Assembly: GCF_020736365.1 (NCBI RefSeq)
Contig: NZ_CP085989.1
Span: forward strand, 1-31,981
Direction: 5' to 3'
Length of the DNA: 31,981 nt
Source of the DNA: Clostridium sp. M62/1
GTDB lineage: Bacteria > Bacillota > Clostridia > Lachnospirales > Lachnospiraceae
Positions 24,116 through 31,981 of the stretch are shown piece after piece (within the stretch, counting starts at the first letter, position 1; each line of letters begins with the position of its first letter). A program made the translations under genes and the position numbers. A model generated the notes under the pieces. It saw only the letters and a program-made list of their open reading frames with translations. It ran no database searches and was not told where the DNA came from.

Positions 24116-24381
24116 TAGTCCACCTCTATCAAGTCATGCTCTGCGAAATGGGCTTTGCCGTCCTTAATATCACTCACGATATTTTCCAAATAACGGATAT
24201 TGCTATCAGAATAAAACGGGTCTACCGATACCTCAAAAGGAATACGCTTTTCTCTGCCTACTTTTTTAGCAAACACAGTGAACGCCGCACTCATGGAAAG
24301 ACCTAATTCAGAACACGCCTGTTCCATGCTCTTTTTTACATCTGCGTCCAGCTTGAAATTAACATTAACTGCCTGTGACAT
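24115..24381 (-). CDS. RelB/DinJ antitoxin, second copy
   Basis: Identical to 8124-8390; overlaps the toxin start by one base. Confidence 0.9.
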   Translation of the reverse strand: MSQAVNVNFKLDADVKKSMEQACSELGLSMSAAFTVFAKKVGREKRIPFEVSVDPFYSDSNIRYLENIVSDIKDGKAHFAEHDLIEVD

Positions 24382-24405
24382 ATACAACACTCCTTTCTTA
24401 CTTAT

Positions 24406-24434
24406 AGTATATACAAGAACAAAGAAAAAGTAAA
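24406..24434 (-). promoter_or_regulatory. Toxin-antitoxin promoter, second copy
   Basis: Same TTTACT-17-TATACT as at 8415-8443. Confidence 0.65.
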
Positions 24435-24495
24435 GAATATTTCTTTAATTTTTCTTTACTATTTATAGTATTTCCACCTCTCATATATTCATACA

Positions 24496-24543
24496 GCATA
24501 ATAGCAATAACTTATTTTCTGTATTTATGTTATTGCTATTATG
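24496..24543. repeat. 15-bp inverted repeat, second copy
   Basis: Same CATAATAGCAATAAC arms as at 8505-8552. Confidence 0.65.
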
Positions 24544-24561
24544 TATATTATTCGTTTGAAT

Positions 24562-26079
24562 TTAATCACGGTGATTAACTCGGTCAACTCGCCCTATTCT
24601 CTGCAAATTCTCACAGCGAGAAAACACCGCCCGTAATTCTTCCGTGTCCAATCCTGCCGCTACGATCGGCTCTGCTGGTTTTAACTGCGTTTTTTCTTTT
24701 GCCGCTTCATAATATTTGTAAACTGTCTTTTTATCAAGTCCCGTGCCCCTTATAACATCACACTTTCTTGCCTCGGGATTTTCCCTCAAAAATGCTTCAA
24801 CCACACTTTCTGCACTCGGTCTACCATTTTTGTTTCTCCACTCACCATTCGGGTAATCACTATCACGCAACAACGTAATTCTTTTTATATGCTCTGATTG
24901 TTTTCGTCCATTTCTTTTATTTCTCTCAATATGCAAATCTGTTAGATACTCAATATCTGAAATCTTAAAATTGTAATACTCCTTGCTATATACCTCTAAT
25001 GCGCTCTCCACATCTTCTTCCGTCAATGGATTGTCATGCTCTATCAGTTTCAGCTTATCAAACACTTCATACATATCCGCTTTCAGCTTCTCTTTCGGCA
25101 CATCACACTTACAAGCATAAATGACAAGACACATCAGATAATAGTATCTGTGACCGCCCGTAATCTCCCCTGCTCGGTTCAGCCACCAATTATACAGAGC
25201 GAAGCCCTGCTTGCCTTTTATGTCCCATTTCTTTTGCCGCTTGTTCTTCTCTACGACTACACGCTGATACCATTCGGGATAACTTTCCTTAGCCTGCTCC
25301 CTTGACATCTTAGATGGGGCAAAACGCCGATTCACATCAACCCTATTCTGCGGCTTCACATAGGAATTAAGATACTCTAACGTTACCCTACCGCCAATCT
25401 GAAACGCTTTCACTTCAACATCATACTTCGGGTTAATGCTCCCCACCATACGAAAACCTTGAACGATTGACTGATACTGCACTTTATCTTTCTTGGAAGT
25501 CGATTTATAGTCCCACATTCTAAAAGTAAGGTCATATTTCAAAGACTTCATTTGCAACTTGATATTCGGAAAAAGGTCTATCGCTTCTTCAAAAACGTAA
25601 TACACATGAAGTCCCGTGCCACTCACTACAAGAAAAGTTGGAACAGGAAGTGTGCGAATATTTTCCGCTGGTTGTCCAAATCTTAACAACAAATTTTTTA
25701 ATTCATACAATCCAACCCCGTCAAGGTCAATCGCCAGCGCATACATACGTTGAGCGTTCTCTAAATTATTCGCCCTACCTCGATACGCAATCCCACTACA
25801 CAAAGTAGATGGGTTCTGCTCCACATAATTTATATAATCTTCTTTCCATGTATCTGAAAGCATTATGCGACGCCTTAATCTTCTCCTTGTCCCACTGTCT
25901 TTTTCATCGGTATAAAGATAAACTGCATTAGGCTTTTCATAGTGACTACACTGCTCCCCCTGCTTCTGATTATCGGGGAAAATATAATCATAAAAAGAGC
26001 AACCGTCCACCTCATCATAAAGCACATTCAAAACTTCCAATACTTCTATATACTCCTGCGGTGGTTCTTTCTTAGCCAT
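24562..26079 (-). CDS. AEP-type replication protein, second copy
   Basis: Identical to 8571-10088; DxD in AIDLDGVG and SGTGLHVY motifs present. Confidence 0.8.
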   Translation of the reverse strand: MAKKEPPQEYIEVLEVLNVLYDEVDGCSFYDYIFPDNQKQGEQCSHYEKPNAVYLYTDEKDSGTRRRLRRRIMLSDTWKEDYINYVEQNPSTLCSGIAYRGRANNLENAQRMYALAIDLDGVGLYELKNLLLRFGQPAENIRTLPVPTFLVVSGTGLHVYYVFEEAIDLFPNIKLQMKSLKYDLTFRMWDYKSTSKKDKVQYQSIVQGFRMVGSINPKYDVEVKAFQIGGRVTLEYLNSYVKPQNRVDVNRRFAPSKMSREQAKESYPEWYQRVVVEKNKRQKKWDIKGKQGFALYNWWLNRAGEITGGHRYYYLMCLVIYACKCDVPKEKLKADMYEVFDKLKLIEHDNPLTEEDVESALEVYSKEYYNFKISDIEYLTDLHIERNKRNGRKQSEHIKRITLLRDSDYPNGEWRNKNGRPSAESVVEAFLRENPEARKCDVIRGTGLDKKTVYKYYEAAKEKTQLKPAEPIVAAGLDTEELRAVFSRCENLQRIGRVDRVNHRD

Positions 26080-26092
26080 AGTACAACACTTC

Positions 26093-26147
26093 CTTATTTA
26101 CATGATATATATTATATATCTTATTTACATTATATAACATAAATAAG
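26093..26147. promoter_or_regulatory. Site D upstream of rep, second copy
   Basis: Same CTTATTTACAT direct repeats and inverted pair as at 10102-10156. Confidence 0.5.
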
Positions 26148-26165
26148 AAAAATGCAAGTTCCTTT

Positions 26166-26390
26166 TTACCGTTCTTCTACCTGCGTATCAAGATAATAAG
26201 TACATAAAGTCCTACTTACAGCCGTAGGGTGCATTTCCAAACCAACTGCACCAACCACCAGCACATAACCACTTTCCAACCATTGGTTCTCTGTCTTGAA
26301 CCGTTCCCTCAACTCCACAGGCAAATGATTTTTTACAGGCAACCCATCATAGGAAGATAAATAAGTAACATCAAAACCCTCAATCCTCAT
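26166..26390 (-). CDS. Small protein between iterons and rep, second copy
   Basis: Identical to 10175-10399. Confidence 0.6.
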   Translation of the reverse strand: MRIEGFDVTYLSSYDGLPVKNHLPVELRERFKTENQWLESGYVLVVGAVGLEMHPTAVSRTLCTYYLDTQVEER

Positions 26391-26443
26391 GTATAAAAAC
26401 TCCTCTCTGCTGAATAATATATAATAGCCCCACACCCTACTTG

Positions 26444-26625
26444 GGGGACTTAGATTATCAATGAAGTATTTCCACCTTTTAGTATATGAGTAATGCCCCA
26501 CTTCGTCAAGGGGGACTTAGATTATCAATGAAGTATTTCCACCTTTTTTTGAAGTCATAGGGGACTTAGATTATCAATAGGTTTTTTTACCTCTATTTAG
26601 GTCATAGGGGACTTAGATTATCAAT
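26444..26625. repeat. Four iteron-like 19-mers, second copy
   Basis: GGGGACTTAGATTATCAAT at 26444, 26511, 26560 and 26607, as in the first copy. Confidence 0.7.
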
Positions 26626-26781
26626 ATATTTTATTTACCTATGTCACCTGTGCCGCATATTGCCCTATAAAGCCGTTTTCTCGCTCTGTATGTAGTTTTT
26701 CCCATCTTCTAATAAATCATTCGTCTATGCGGCTTACACGGCTTTTAACGGGTATCTCGCCGCTGATGGGTGAGAAATGCA

Positions 26782-26818
26782 GTCAAGGGCGGCTCCTGCC
26801 GCTTGCCTTGCCCTTGAC
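26782..26818. repeat. GTCAAGGGC inverted repeat, second copy
   Basis: Same as 10791-10827, within the geneless stretch 26626-26999. Confidence 0.55.
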
Positions 26819-26843
26819 GAAATGGAACGCCGCACAATAAGAA

Positions 26844-26880
26844 AAGGGGAAGTTGCTCACTCTTTGAGTAACTTCCCCTT
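26844..26880. terminator. Strong terminator-like hairpin, second copy
   Basis: Same 16-bp stem as at 10853-10889. Confidence 0.75.
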
Positions 26881-26999
26881 GATTACTTTTCTATACTGCC
26901 CCTGTGAGAGCGTCACGGCTTATTAGAGCAGTCTTATTTCCCCCATTAAGGAAATACACCATGAAAACCACCAAACGGCTCTATGGGGCAAATACCGTG

Positions 27000-27971
27000 T
27001 TATATACCTCTGTCACGGTCATGTGTCCTGTTCCGTTCCCTCGTCTGTGCTTCTTGCTTCAATGCAGTGTCAAGCTGGCGGCGTGCTTCGGCTTCGGCTT
27101 GGTAATACTGCAATCGTCCCATGGTTGGAATTTCTTTCTGCTGTCCCATACGGTCAAGTATTTCCTGCCGTTGGTCTGCCGGTATCTGCTTCGCCGCTTC
27201 GAGAAATGCCGCTTTTACTTCTTCGGCTCTCTCCTTTGCCCCTCTGTTCTGCATAGCCGCCTTTGCCCTGTTCTGCTCCTGTGCCGCCACGCTTCTTTTT
27301 TCTTTTACCGCTTCATCTGCCTTGGACGGTTCGGACACACCAAGCGCACCCAGCTTGTCAAGATTACTCCTGCGCAATCTCTCAAAATTATCAATTTTGT
27401 TTTGCAGTTCTTTTTTCTCCCTGCCTTTGAAGATACCCAACTTGTCCCTTTCTTCCTGCAAGCTCTTTATAGTTCGGCTCTGTTCCGATATGGTCTTTGA
27501 AATACTCTCTATTTCGTTTGCCTGTCTTTCATAGATCGGGTTCGGCTGATAGCTGGTACGCTCTGCACTCTGTACCATGGCTTTTACAAATTCACTGCGC
27601 AACGCTGAAAGTTTTCTTGCCATTTCTTCTGCATAGGCAGTATCAATTTTCGGTGCGTCCTGCTTTGGTTGCTCCTGCCGCATTATACTTTCACGCCTTG
27701 CGACAAAACCGCTCTGTGGTTCTGCTGTTTTTGCCCTTTCTCTTATTGCTTCAAGACTGCTCTCTATTTTATCCCGTATGAATGAAATATCTCCTATCAG
27801 CTTGTCTTTATGATAATCAAAATATGGAACTTTACGCCCATCACATTCTATTGTTCTTTCTGCACTGGCTGTGGTTGGCTCTAAACGCTTCGCTATGTTA
27901 TAGGTTTTGAGCATTTCAGTTTGCAATCTCAAAAGCACATTTTTATTTTCTTCTGTGGCTTTTGGTAACAT
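27000..27971 (-). pseudogene. 5'-truncated coiled-coil protein, second copy
   Basis: Identical to 11009-11980. Confidence 0.6.
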
Positions 27972-28053
27972 TCGTTCAATTTTTGCAATATGTTCATGCT
28001 GTTTATTCCATTCAATATCTTCTCTGATATTTATAATTTCTTTTTGTGTCTGC

Positions 28054-28263
28054 TTAGTCAGAATATCTATTGTTTGCCTTATCGTTTTCGACTATAGTTA
28101 TAATGCCATTTGCTTTTCCGTCCTCAAAATGCCCAGCTCTCTCAAAACTTCCCTCCGGGAAAACAGCCCGATAAAACTCTTTCGGCTTCACTTCCTCAAA
28201 AAACTGCCCAAGCCATTCATTTTTCAGCTTATACAACTGCTTTTCAGTCGGTTTTTTTGCCAT
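28054..28263 (-). pseudogene. Rep-like N-terminal remnant, second copy
   Basis: Identical to 12063-12272. Confidence 0.6.
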
Positions 28264-28292
28264 AAGTCCACCACCTTTCTTCTCCCCTCTAA

Positions 28293-28481
28293 AACACCTA
28301 TAGGGGGCTTATATTATCAATATATTTTATTTTACCTTTTTGACCTTTCAAAAAAGGGCTATTTTTCTCTCCCTTTCCCCACCCCTAAAAACACCTATAG
28401 GGGGCTTATATTATCAATACAGTTTATTGCACATTTTTGACCTCTTAAAAAAGGGCTGGTTTTCTCTCCCTTTTCCCTACC
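28293..28481. repeat. Tandem 96-bp units with iteron-like 19-mers, second copy (diverged)
   Basis: As at 12302-12490, but the second unit carries eight substitutions at 28420-28459 downstream of its 19-mer (28400-28418), which itself is unchanged. Confidence 0.75.
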
Positions 28482-28493
28482 AGTATAGCACTA

Positions 28494-28727
28494 CTATTTT
28501 TTCTTCAAAAAATAAAAAATTATCGCTACTATCAACATCACAACACCTATCGCAATAAGCAAGATGCTGACAAGAACACTATTCAACTTTCCTGCGACAA
28601 ATACCGAGGTAGGACCATCTACACCTCCGATTATAGCAATAGCATTATTATTCATCTTCAATGCAACACCCACAATAACAGATATTATTCCAACAACACC
28701 AGCAACGATTCCTAATATTTTTTTCAT
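28494..28727 (-). CDS. Small membrane protein with OadB-like motif, second copy
   Basis: Identical to 12503-12736; loop GGVDGPTSVF. Confidence 0.75.
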   Translation of the reverse strand: MKKILGIVAGVVGIISVIVGVALKMNNNAIAIIGGVDGPTSVFVAGKLNSVLVSILLIAIGVVMLIVAIIFYFLKKK

Positions 28728-28770
28728 TGACTAATCTCCTTTCTCAACCTTCCGATTTGTCGATTTCTTT

Positions 28771-29343
28771 TTACTTACCAAGCATACCATATAACAGCAT
28801 AAGAAACACTAAAATATTACAGACCATACCGCCCCAAAACAGGTACAGCTTTAAGCCCTCATATCTGAAAAAGCTGTTCTTACTTTCCTCCAGCTCCCGG
28901 ATCTTTTGCTTCATCACGCTCGTAAGTGTATCAGACTGCTTCTCAAGAAGCTTTGTAGCCCTCTGTATAGCCTCTATATTCGCCTGTAACGCCTTTCTAA
29001 CCTCTTGGACGGTGTTTTCCTTAACCTCATCTTTCAAACTCCCAATCTCGCCCGATATAGCGTCTTGAAGCAATTCGTTGCTGTTCTTCAGCAGCTCTAC
29101 GCTCTGCTTCAGCTCGCTGATGAGCTTCCTGTTCTGCTCTGCGTCTCTCTGCCTGTTCTGCTCTGCCCTTACTTGTTCTTGATTTGACTGCTTCATCAAT
29201 TCCTCGCAGTTCTCGCTCGACATCGCCAACGCTTCTTTGAGCAGACTGTTTTCCAGCTCTGTCCGGCTCTGTCGGTTTAACTCTTGAAGCTGCTCTCTTG
29301 GACTGCTCTGCTTCTGCTGTTCGTGCATTTCTCTCAAACTCAT
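28771..29343 (-). CDS. MobB-like protein, second copy
   Basis: Identical to 12780-13352; overlaps the relaxase gene out of frame. Confidence 0.75.
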   Translation of the reverse strand: MSLREMHEQQKQSSPREQLQELNRQSRTELENSLLKEALAMSSENCEELMKQSNQEQVRAEQNRQRDAEQNRKLISELKQSVELLKNSNELLQDAISGEIGSLKDEVKENTVQEVRKALQANIEAIQRATKLLEKQSDTLTSVMKQKIRELEESKNSFFRYEGLKLYLFWGGMVCNILVFLMLLYGMLGK

Positions 29344-30136
29344 GCTCCATGCTCTCCTTTCCAAAATCCATATTGTAGTATTTTTCCAGCTTGTTATCCC
29401 TGATTTTACAAGCCTTTTCTCCTGCCTGTTCCCTGGCTAAGTCGGTATATGTGATGTACTTGTGGCTGTCCTGCCAGTCTACGCCGTACCCTCTTTCATT
29501 CATCATCCGGATAAAGGTTTCCCGGCTGGTCGCTGTTTCCTTACAGTCCAGCACCGCAAGGGCAATATCCTGCACATAGCTTTTGACCTTTCCCTGCTCT
29601 GCCTGTTTCAAAAGCTGGTAGGTGTCTTTGCTCCATGCCACCGTTTCTTCCCGGACTTCTCCAGCAAAGGTCTTTCCTTTCTCCGGCACATGCAAGCCCT
29701 GTTCCCGGCTCTGCTCGTTGCACCGTTCCTTTAGGTCTTTAAGGTCGTGCTTACTCCATTGGAGCTTATGACCGTCCTCATAATTTACGGAATTGACAAT
29801 AAAATGCGTGTGTATATGCCCCTTGTCTATATGCGTGGCTATCAGAACTTCATGCCCTTTCCATGCCTTTGTATGCTCTGCCAGCTCGACAGCGTTCTTG
29901 TGAGCCTGCTCCGGGGTTATTTTCTCGTCCTCATGGTAGGATTGCACATAATGCTTATAGGTTCTTCCATCCGTCTTGCCCCACAGCTCCTTTGTGGCTT
30001 GCATTTCTTCCTTGACCGTCTCCGGCTCACAATGCAGACCGCTGACAAGCTTCTCCTCTGTCTTTTCTTTTTTTGTCACATAATCTATGGCGTGCCCTAT
30101 GCCCGCCTTTGAAGATACCGCCTTAATGACTGCCAT
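29027..30136 (-). CDS. mobA: MobP-type relaxase, second copy
   Basis: Identical to 13036-14145; three-His motif HIDKGHIHTH present. Confidence 0.9.
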   Translation of the reverse strand: MAVIKAVSSKAGIGHAIDYVTKKEKTEEKLVSGLHCEPETVKEEMQATKELWGKTDGRTYKHYVQSYHEDEKITPEQAHKNAVELAEHTKAWKGHEVLIATHIDKGHIHTHFIVNSVNYEDGHKLQWSKHDLKDLKERCNEQSREQGLHVPEKGKTFAGEVREETVAWSKDTYQLLKQAEQGKVKSYVQDIALAVLDCKETATSRETFIRMMNERGYGVDWQDSHKYITYTDLAREQAGEKACKIRDNKLEKYYNMDFGKESMEHEFERNARTAEAEQSKRAASRVKPTEPDRAGKQSAQRSVGDVERELRGIDEAVKSRTSKGRAEQAERRRAEQEAHQRAEAERRAAEEQQRIASRRYIGRDWEFER

Positions 30137-30417
30137 ACTTTGTTCAGCTCCTCTCCATGCTTCCGCACTTCCGCTTCACTCGGCAACATTCCCCCCTCAT
30201 TACACCGCTTTGCTATCTGGTTGAGGTTGTTCCCTATCCGTTTCAGTTCCGGGATAAGTTCCTTGATACCGTCCGTATTCACGATTTGCTTCTCCAGCAC
30301 ACAGGAAAGGATATATTCCTGCTGGTTCTTTCCACTCTCTGAAATCTTCTCCTGTAGCTGCTGGTATTCTTCTTCACTTACCCGGAATGATAGCTGCTTT
30401 GGTCTTGTCTTGTTCAT
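30097..30417 (-). CDS. mobC: MobC relaxosome protein, second copy
   Basis: Identical to 14106-14426; signature IGNNLNQIAKRCNEGG. Confidence 0.9.
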   Translation of the reverse strand: MNKTRPKQLSFRVSEEEYQQLQEKISESGKNQQEYILSCVLEKQIVNTDGIKELIPELKRIGNNLNQIAKRCNEGGMLPSEAEVRKHGEELNKVWQSLRRYLQRRA

Positions 30418-30421
30418 ACCC

Positions 30422-30583
30422 TTACCACTCCATATCCATGACATCAAGTAGGTCAAAGAAACGCTCCAGCGTCTTATTTTCCTTTTCTGCCGGATTCTGT
30501 TTTACATATTTATCAATTACTTTCATCAGCTCCTGCACCTCGTATCTGTACTCAAACTGAATTTTATCCATATCTTTTTTCAT
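30422..30583 (-). CDS. 53-aa protein at head of mob operon, second copy
   Basis: Identical to 14431-14592. Confidence 0.65.
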   Translation of the reverse strand: MKKDMDKIQFEYRYEVQELMKVIDKYVKQNPAEKENKTLERFFDLLDVMDMEW

Positions 30584-30620
30584 GCCTTTGACCTCTCTTT
30601 CTTCGGTGCTACCACCGTCA

Positions 30621-30921
30621 TATTATGAGCCTTCCGGCTCGTTTAAAAGGGGGATTGAAGGGGGGCTTGCCACCCTCACAAGTTCTAAAGTGGTAACACT
30701 TTAGGAAACTTGCAATATATCCGCTACACATATTATAGCATGATAGACACCCTATATCAAGCGGATATATTCGTGCGTATATTCTGCCAAGAATATAGTG
30801 GAGCTTACTTCCTCTTGGGCGACTTTGGAAGTGTAGGAGGGAGACAGTCAAGGGCTTGTTTTTTATCTGCAGTATGAGCTTCGGCTTGCCGATCAGCGAG
30901 TACAGCAGATAAAAAATGGTC
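30621..30921. other. Candidate oriT region, second copy
   Basis: Same series of inverted repeats as at 14630-14930, within the geneless stretch 30584-31015. Confidence 0.55.
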
Positions 30922-31015
30922 GCAGACCACCCTTTACTTTCTTCCGCCGGAACGGACAATGTAGGACGGATTTTGCGGACATTCAAAATAAAAAAGAATG
31001 TGGAGGTAACAGACA

Positions 31016-31390
31016 ATGGCAAAATCATTATTTGAGGAACTGGGCGGCAAATACGAAAGGCAAGGGGATTATTTGATACCGTGCTTAACTGTACCCGCCG
31101 AAGAAGAACAGGCAATAGGCATCTGGGGGCAACGGCATTTAGATTATCTAAAACAGTACCGTAAAGTTACATACACCAATCTTCTTACAAGCGGCAGGCT
31201 AAACGCCTACCTTGCCGACATCAACAGACAGGCACAGGAACGCTTTGAAAGGCTCATAGAGGGTATGAAACAGGCACAGGGCATAACGGAACAGCTAAAG
31301 GCAGAAAACGCCTTAGAATGGACAGGATGCCTCAATAACATAAGGGCTTGTGCGAGGGAGATTGTGGAAAAGGAAATTATTTTTGCATAA
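31016..31390 (+). CDS. tnpV: TnpV-family protein, second copy
   Basis: Identical to 15025-15399. Confidence 0.85.
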   Translation: MAKSLFEELGGKYERQGDYLIPCLTVPAEEEQAIGIWGQRHLDYLKQYRKVTYTNLLTSGRLNAYLADINRQAQERFERLIEGMKQAQGITEQLKAENALEWTGCLNNIRACAREIVEKEIIFA

Positions 31391-31403
31391 ACAGATGATT
31401 AGT

Positions 31404-31428
31404 GGCAGGGGGAAATCCTGCCGCTTTT
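31404..31428 (+). terminator. Terminator after tnpV, second copy
   Basis: Same GGCAGG/CCTGCC stem with T-tract as at 15413-15437. Confidence 0.8.
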
Positions 31429-31447
31429 TCTGCTTTAGTTTGTCAGC

Positions 31448-31476
31448 TTGACAAATAAAGGGTTAAGGAATATAAT
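31448..31476 (+). promoter_or_regulatory. tet operon promoter, second copy
   Basis: TTGACA (31448-31453), 17 bases, TATAAT (31471-31476). Confidence 0.95.
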
Positions 31477-31508
31477 TAGATTCAGTATTATACAAGGAGT
31501 TAATAAAT

Positions 31509-31532
31509 ATGCGGCAAGGTATTCTTAAATAA
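31509..31532 (+). CDS. tet(O) leader peptide MRQGILK, second copy
   Basis: Identical to 15518-15541. Confidence 0.8.
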   Translation: MRQGILK

Positions 31533-31621
31533 ACTGTCAATTTGATAGTGGGAACAAAAAGTAGCAGTCCCGTTTCACTTTTAATATGGGGCTTAGTTTT
31601 TTGTACCCAGTTTAAGAATAC
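31519..31621 (+). promoter_or_regulatory. Attenuator stem in the tet(O) leader, second copy
   Basis: Same pairing as at 15528-15630. Confidence 0.75.
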
Positions 31622-31684
31622 TTTTATCATGTAATTTTATATGCCCGAAAACATATAAGTGTTTTGGGGCTATTGGAGTTATTT

Positions 31685-31721
31685 ACCCAGTGATAGGAGT
31701 ATTTATCACTGGGTATTTTTA
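31685..31721 (+). terminator. Leader terminator before tet(O), second copy
   Basis: Same ACCCAGTGATA/TATCACTGGGT stem as at 15694-15730. Confidence 0.85.
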
Positions 31722-31756
31722 TGCCCTTTTTTGGGTGTTGATAGGAGGAAAATCAC

Positions 31757-31981
31757 ATGAAAATAATTAACTTAGGCATTCTGGCTCACGTTGACGCAGG
31801 AAAGACAACATTAACGGAGAGTTTATTGTATACCAGTGGTGCAATTGCAGAACCAGGGAGCGTAGATAAAGGCACAACAAGGACAGATACAATGAATTTG
31901 GAGCGTCAAAGGGAATCACTATCCAGACAGCAGTGACATCTTTTCAGTGGGAGGATGTAAAAGTCAACATTATAGATACGC
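31757..31981 (+). pseudogene. tet(O): tet(O) 5' part, frameshifted by one missing G
   Basis: First 75 or so codons of tet(O), continuing at base 1 across the circle junction. Compared with 15766-15991, one G is missing from the run GGGG (15920-15923; here GGG at 31911-31913). The frame breaks after Arg52, within the G2 motif QRGIT, and reads ESLSRQQ then TGA at 31934-31936, a 59-aa product. A homopolymer error near the contig end is the simplest explanation; the frame downstream of the indel is intact and continues into 1-1694. Confidence 0.9.

Larger units (their letters stand above)
15992..31981. repeat. Plasmid unit, second copy (15,990 bp)
   Basis: Direct copy of bases 1-15991. Differences seen by eye are eight substitutions at 28420, 28422, 28429, 28430, 28433, 28457, 28458 and 28459, and loss of one G in the G-run at 31911-31913. 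Confidence 0.95.

Noticed and set aside
1..31981. Integrative element, rRNA or tRNA genes
   Set aside because: No integrase or transposase ORF and no tRNA- or rRNA-like sequence were seen, and the sequence closes on itself as a circle.

Overview
The window is one circular element read twice. Bases 1-15991 and 15992-31981 are head-to-tail copies of the same roughly 16 kb sequence, and the last base of the window runs directly into the first in the middle of tet(O). The record therefore looks like a complete 31,981-bp circle: a dimer of a 15,991-bp plasmid, cut at an arbitrary point inside tet(O). By eye the copies differ only by eight substitutions at 28420-28459 and one missing G in a G-run at 31911-31913. 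Every gene appears twice, offset by 15,991; the full annotation is given for the first copy and short entries for the second.

The cargo is typical of gut Clostridia (Lachnospiraceae or related Firmicutes): tet(O)-type ribosomal protection, tet(40) efflux, TnpV, a MobC plus MobP-type relaxase, strong AGGAGG-type ribosome binding sites and AT-rich intergenic regions. I infer a mobilizable plasmid. It encodes replication, partition, toxin-antitoxin and mobilization functions, but I see no integrase, transposase, resolvase or complete conjugation machinery.

Layout of one unit: (1) tnpV, then a consensus promoter, leader peptide and attenuator, then tet(O) and tet(40) on the plus strand (15025-18951 shows this uninterrupted). 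(2) A truncated VirD4/TraG-like coupling protein and a membrane-anchored coiled-coil protein on the minus strand (3015-4387). (3) A secreted protein of unknown function facing a 48-aa membrane protein, with a shared terminator (4594-5619). (4) A minus-strand maintenance block: two small plasmid proteins, a ribbon-helix-helix protein with ParA, a DinJ-like/YoeB toxin-antitoxin pair, and a primase-polymerase-type Rep (5659-10088). (5) A 74-aa protein and four iteron-like 19-mers (10175-10634). (6) A decayed stretch (10635-12490) with a coiled-coil ORF lacking a proper start, a 69-aa remnant that resembles the N-terminus of a second Rep, and two more iteron-like repeats. (7) A minus-strand mobilization operon (53-aa protein, MobC, relaxase, a MobB-like protein overlapping the relaxase out of frame, and a small membrane protein with an OadB-like motif; 12503-14592), fed by a hairpin-rich oriT candidate region (14630-14930).

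Together the genes describe a plasmid that replicates through its own AEP-family protein, is kept by ParA/RHH and a YoeB addiction module, can probably be mobilized in trans, and carries a two-mechanism tetracycline resistance operon. Most unusual: AT-rich palindromes shared by four promoter regions, traces of a second replicon with matching iterons, the nested mobilization gene, and local divergence between copies placed exactly in an iteron-like repeat.
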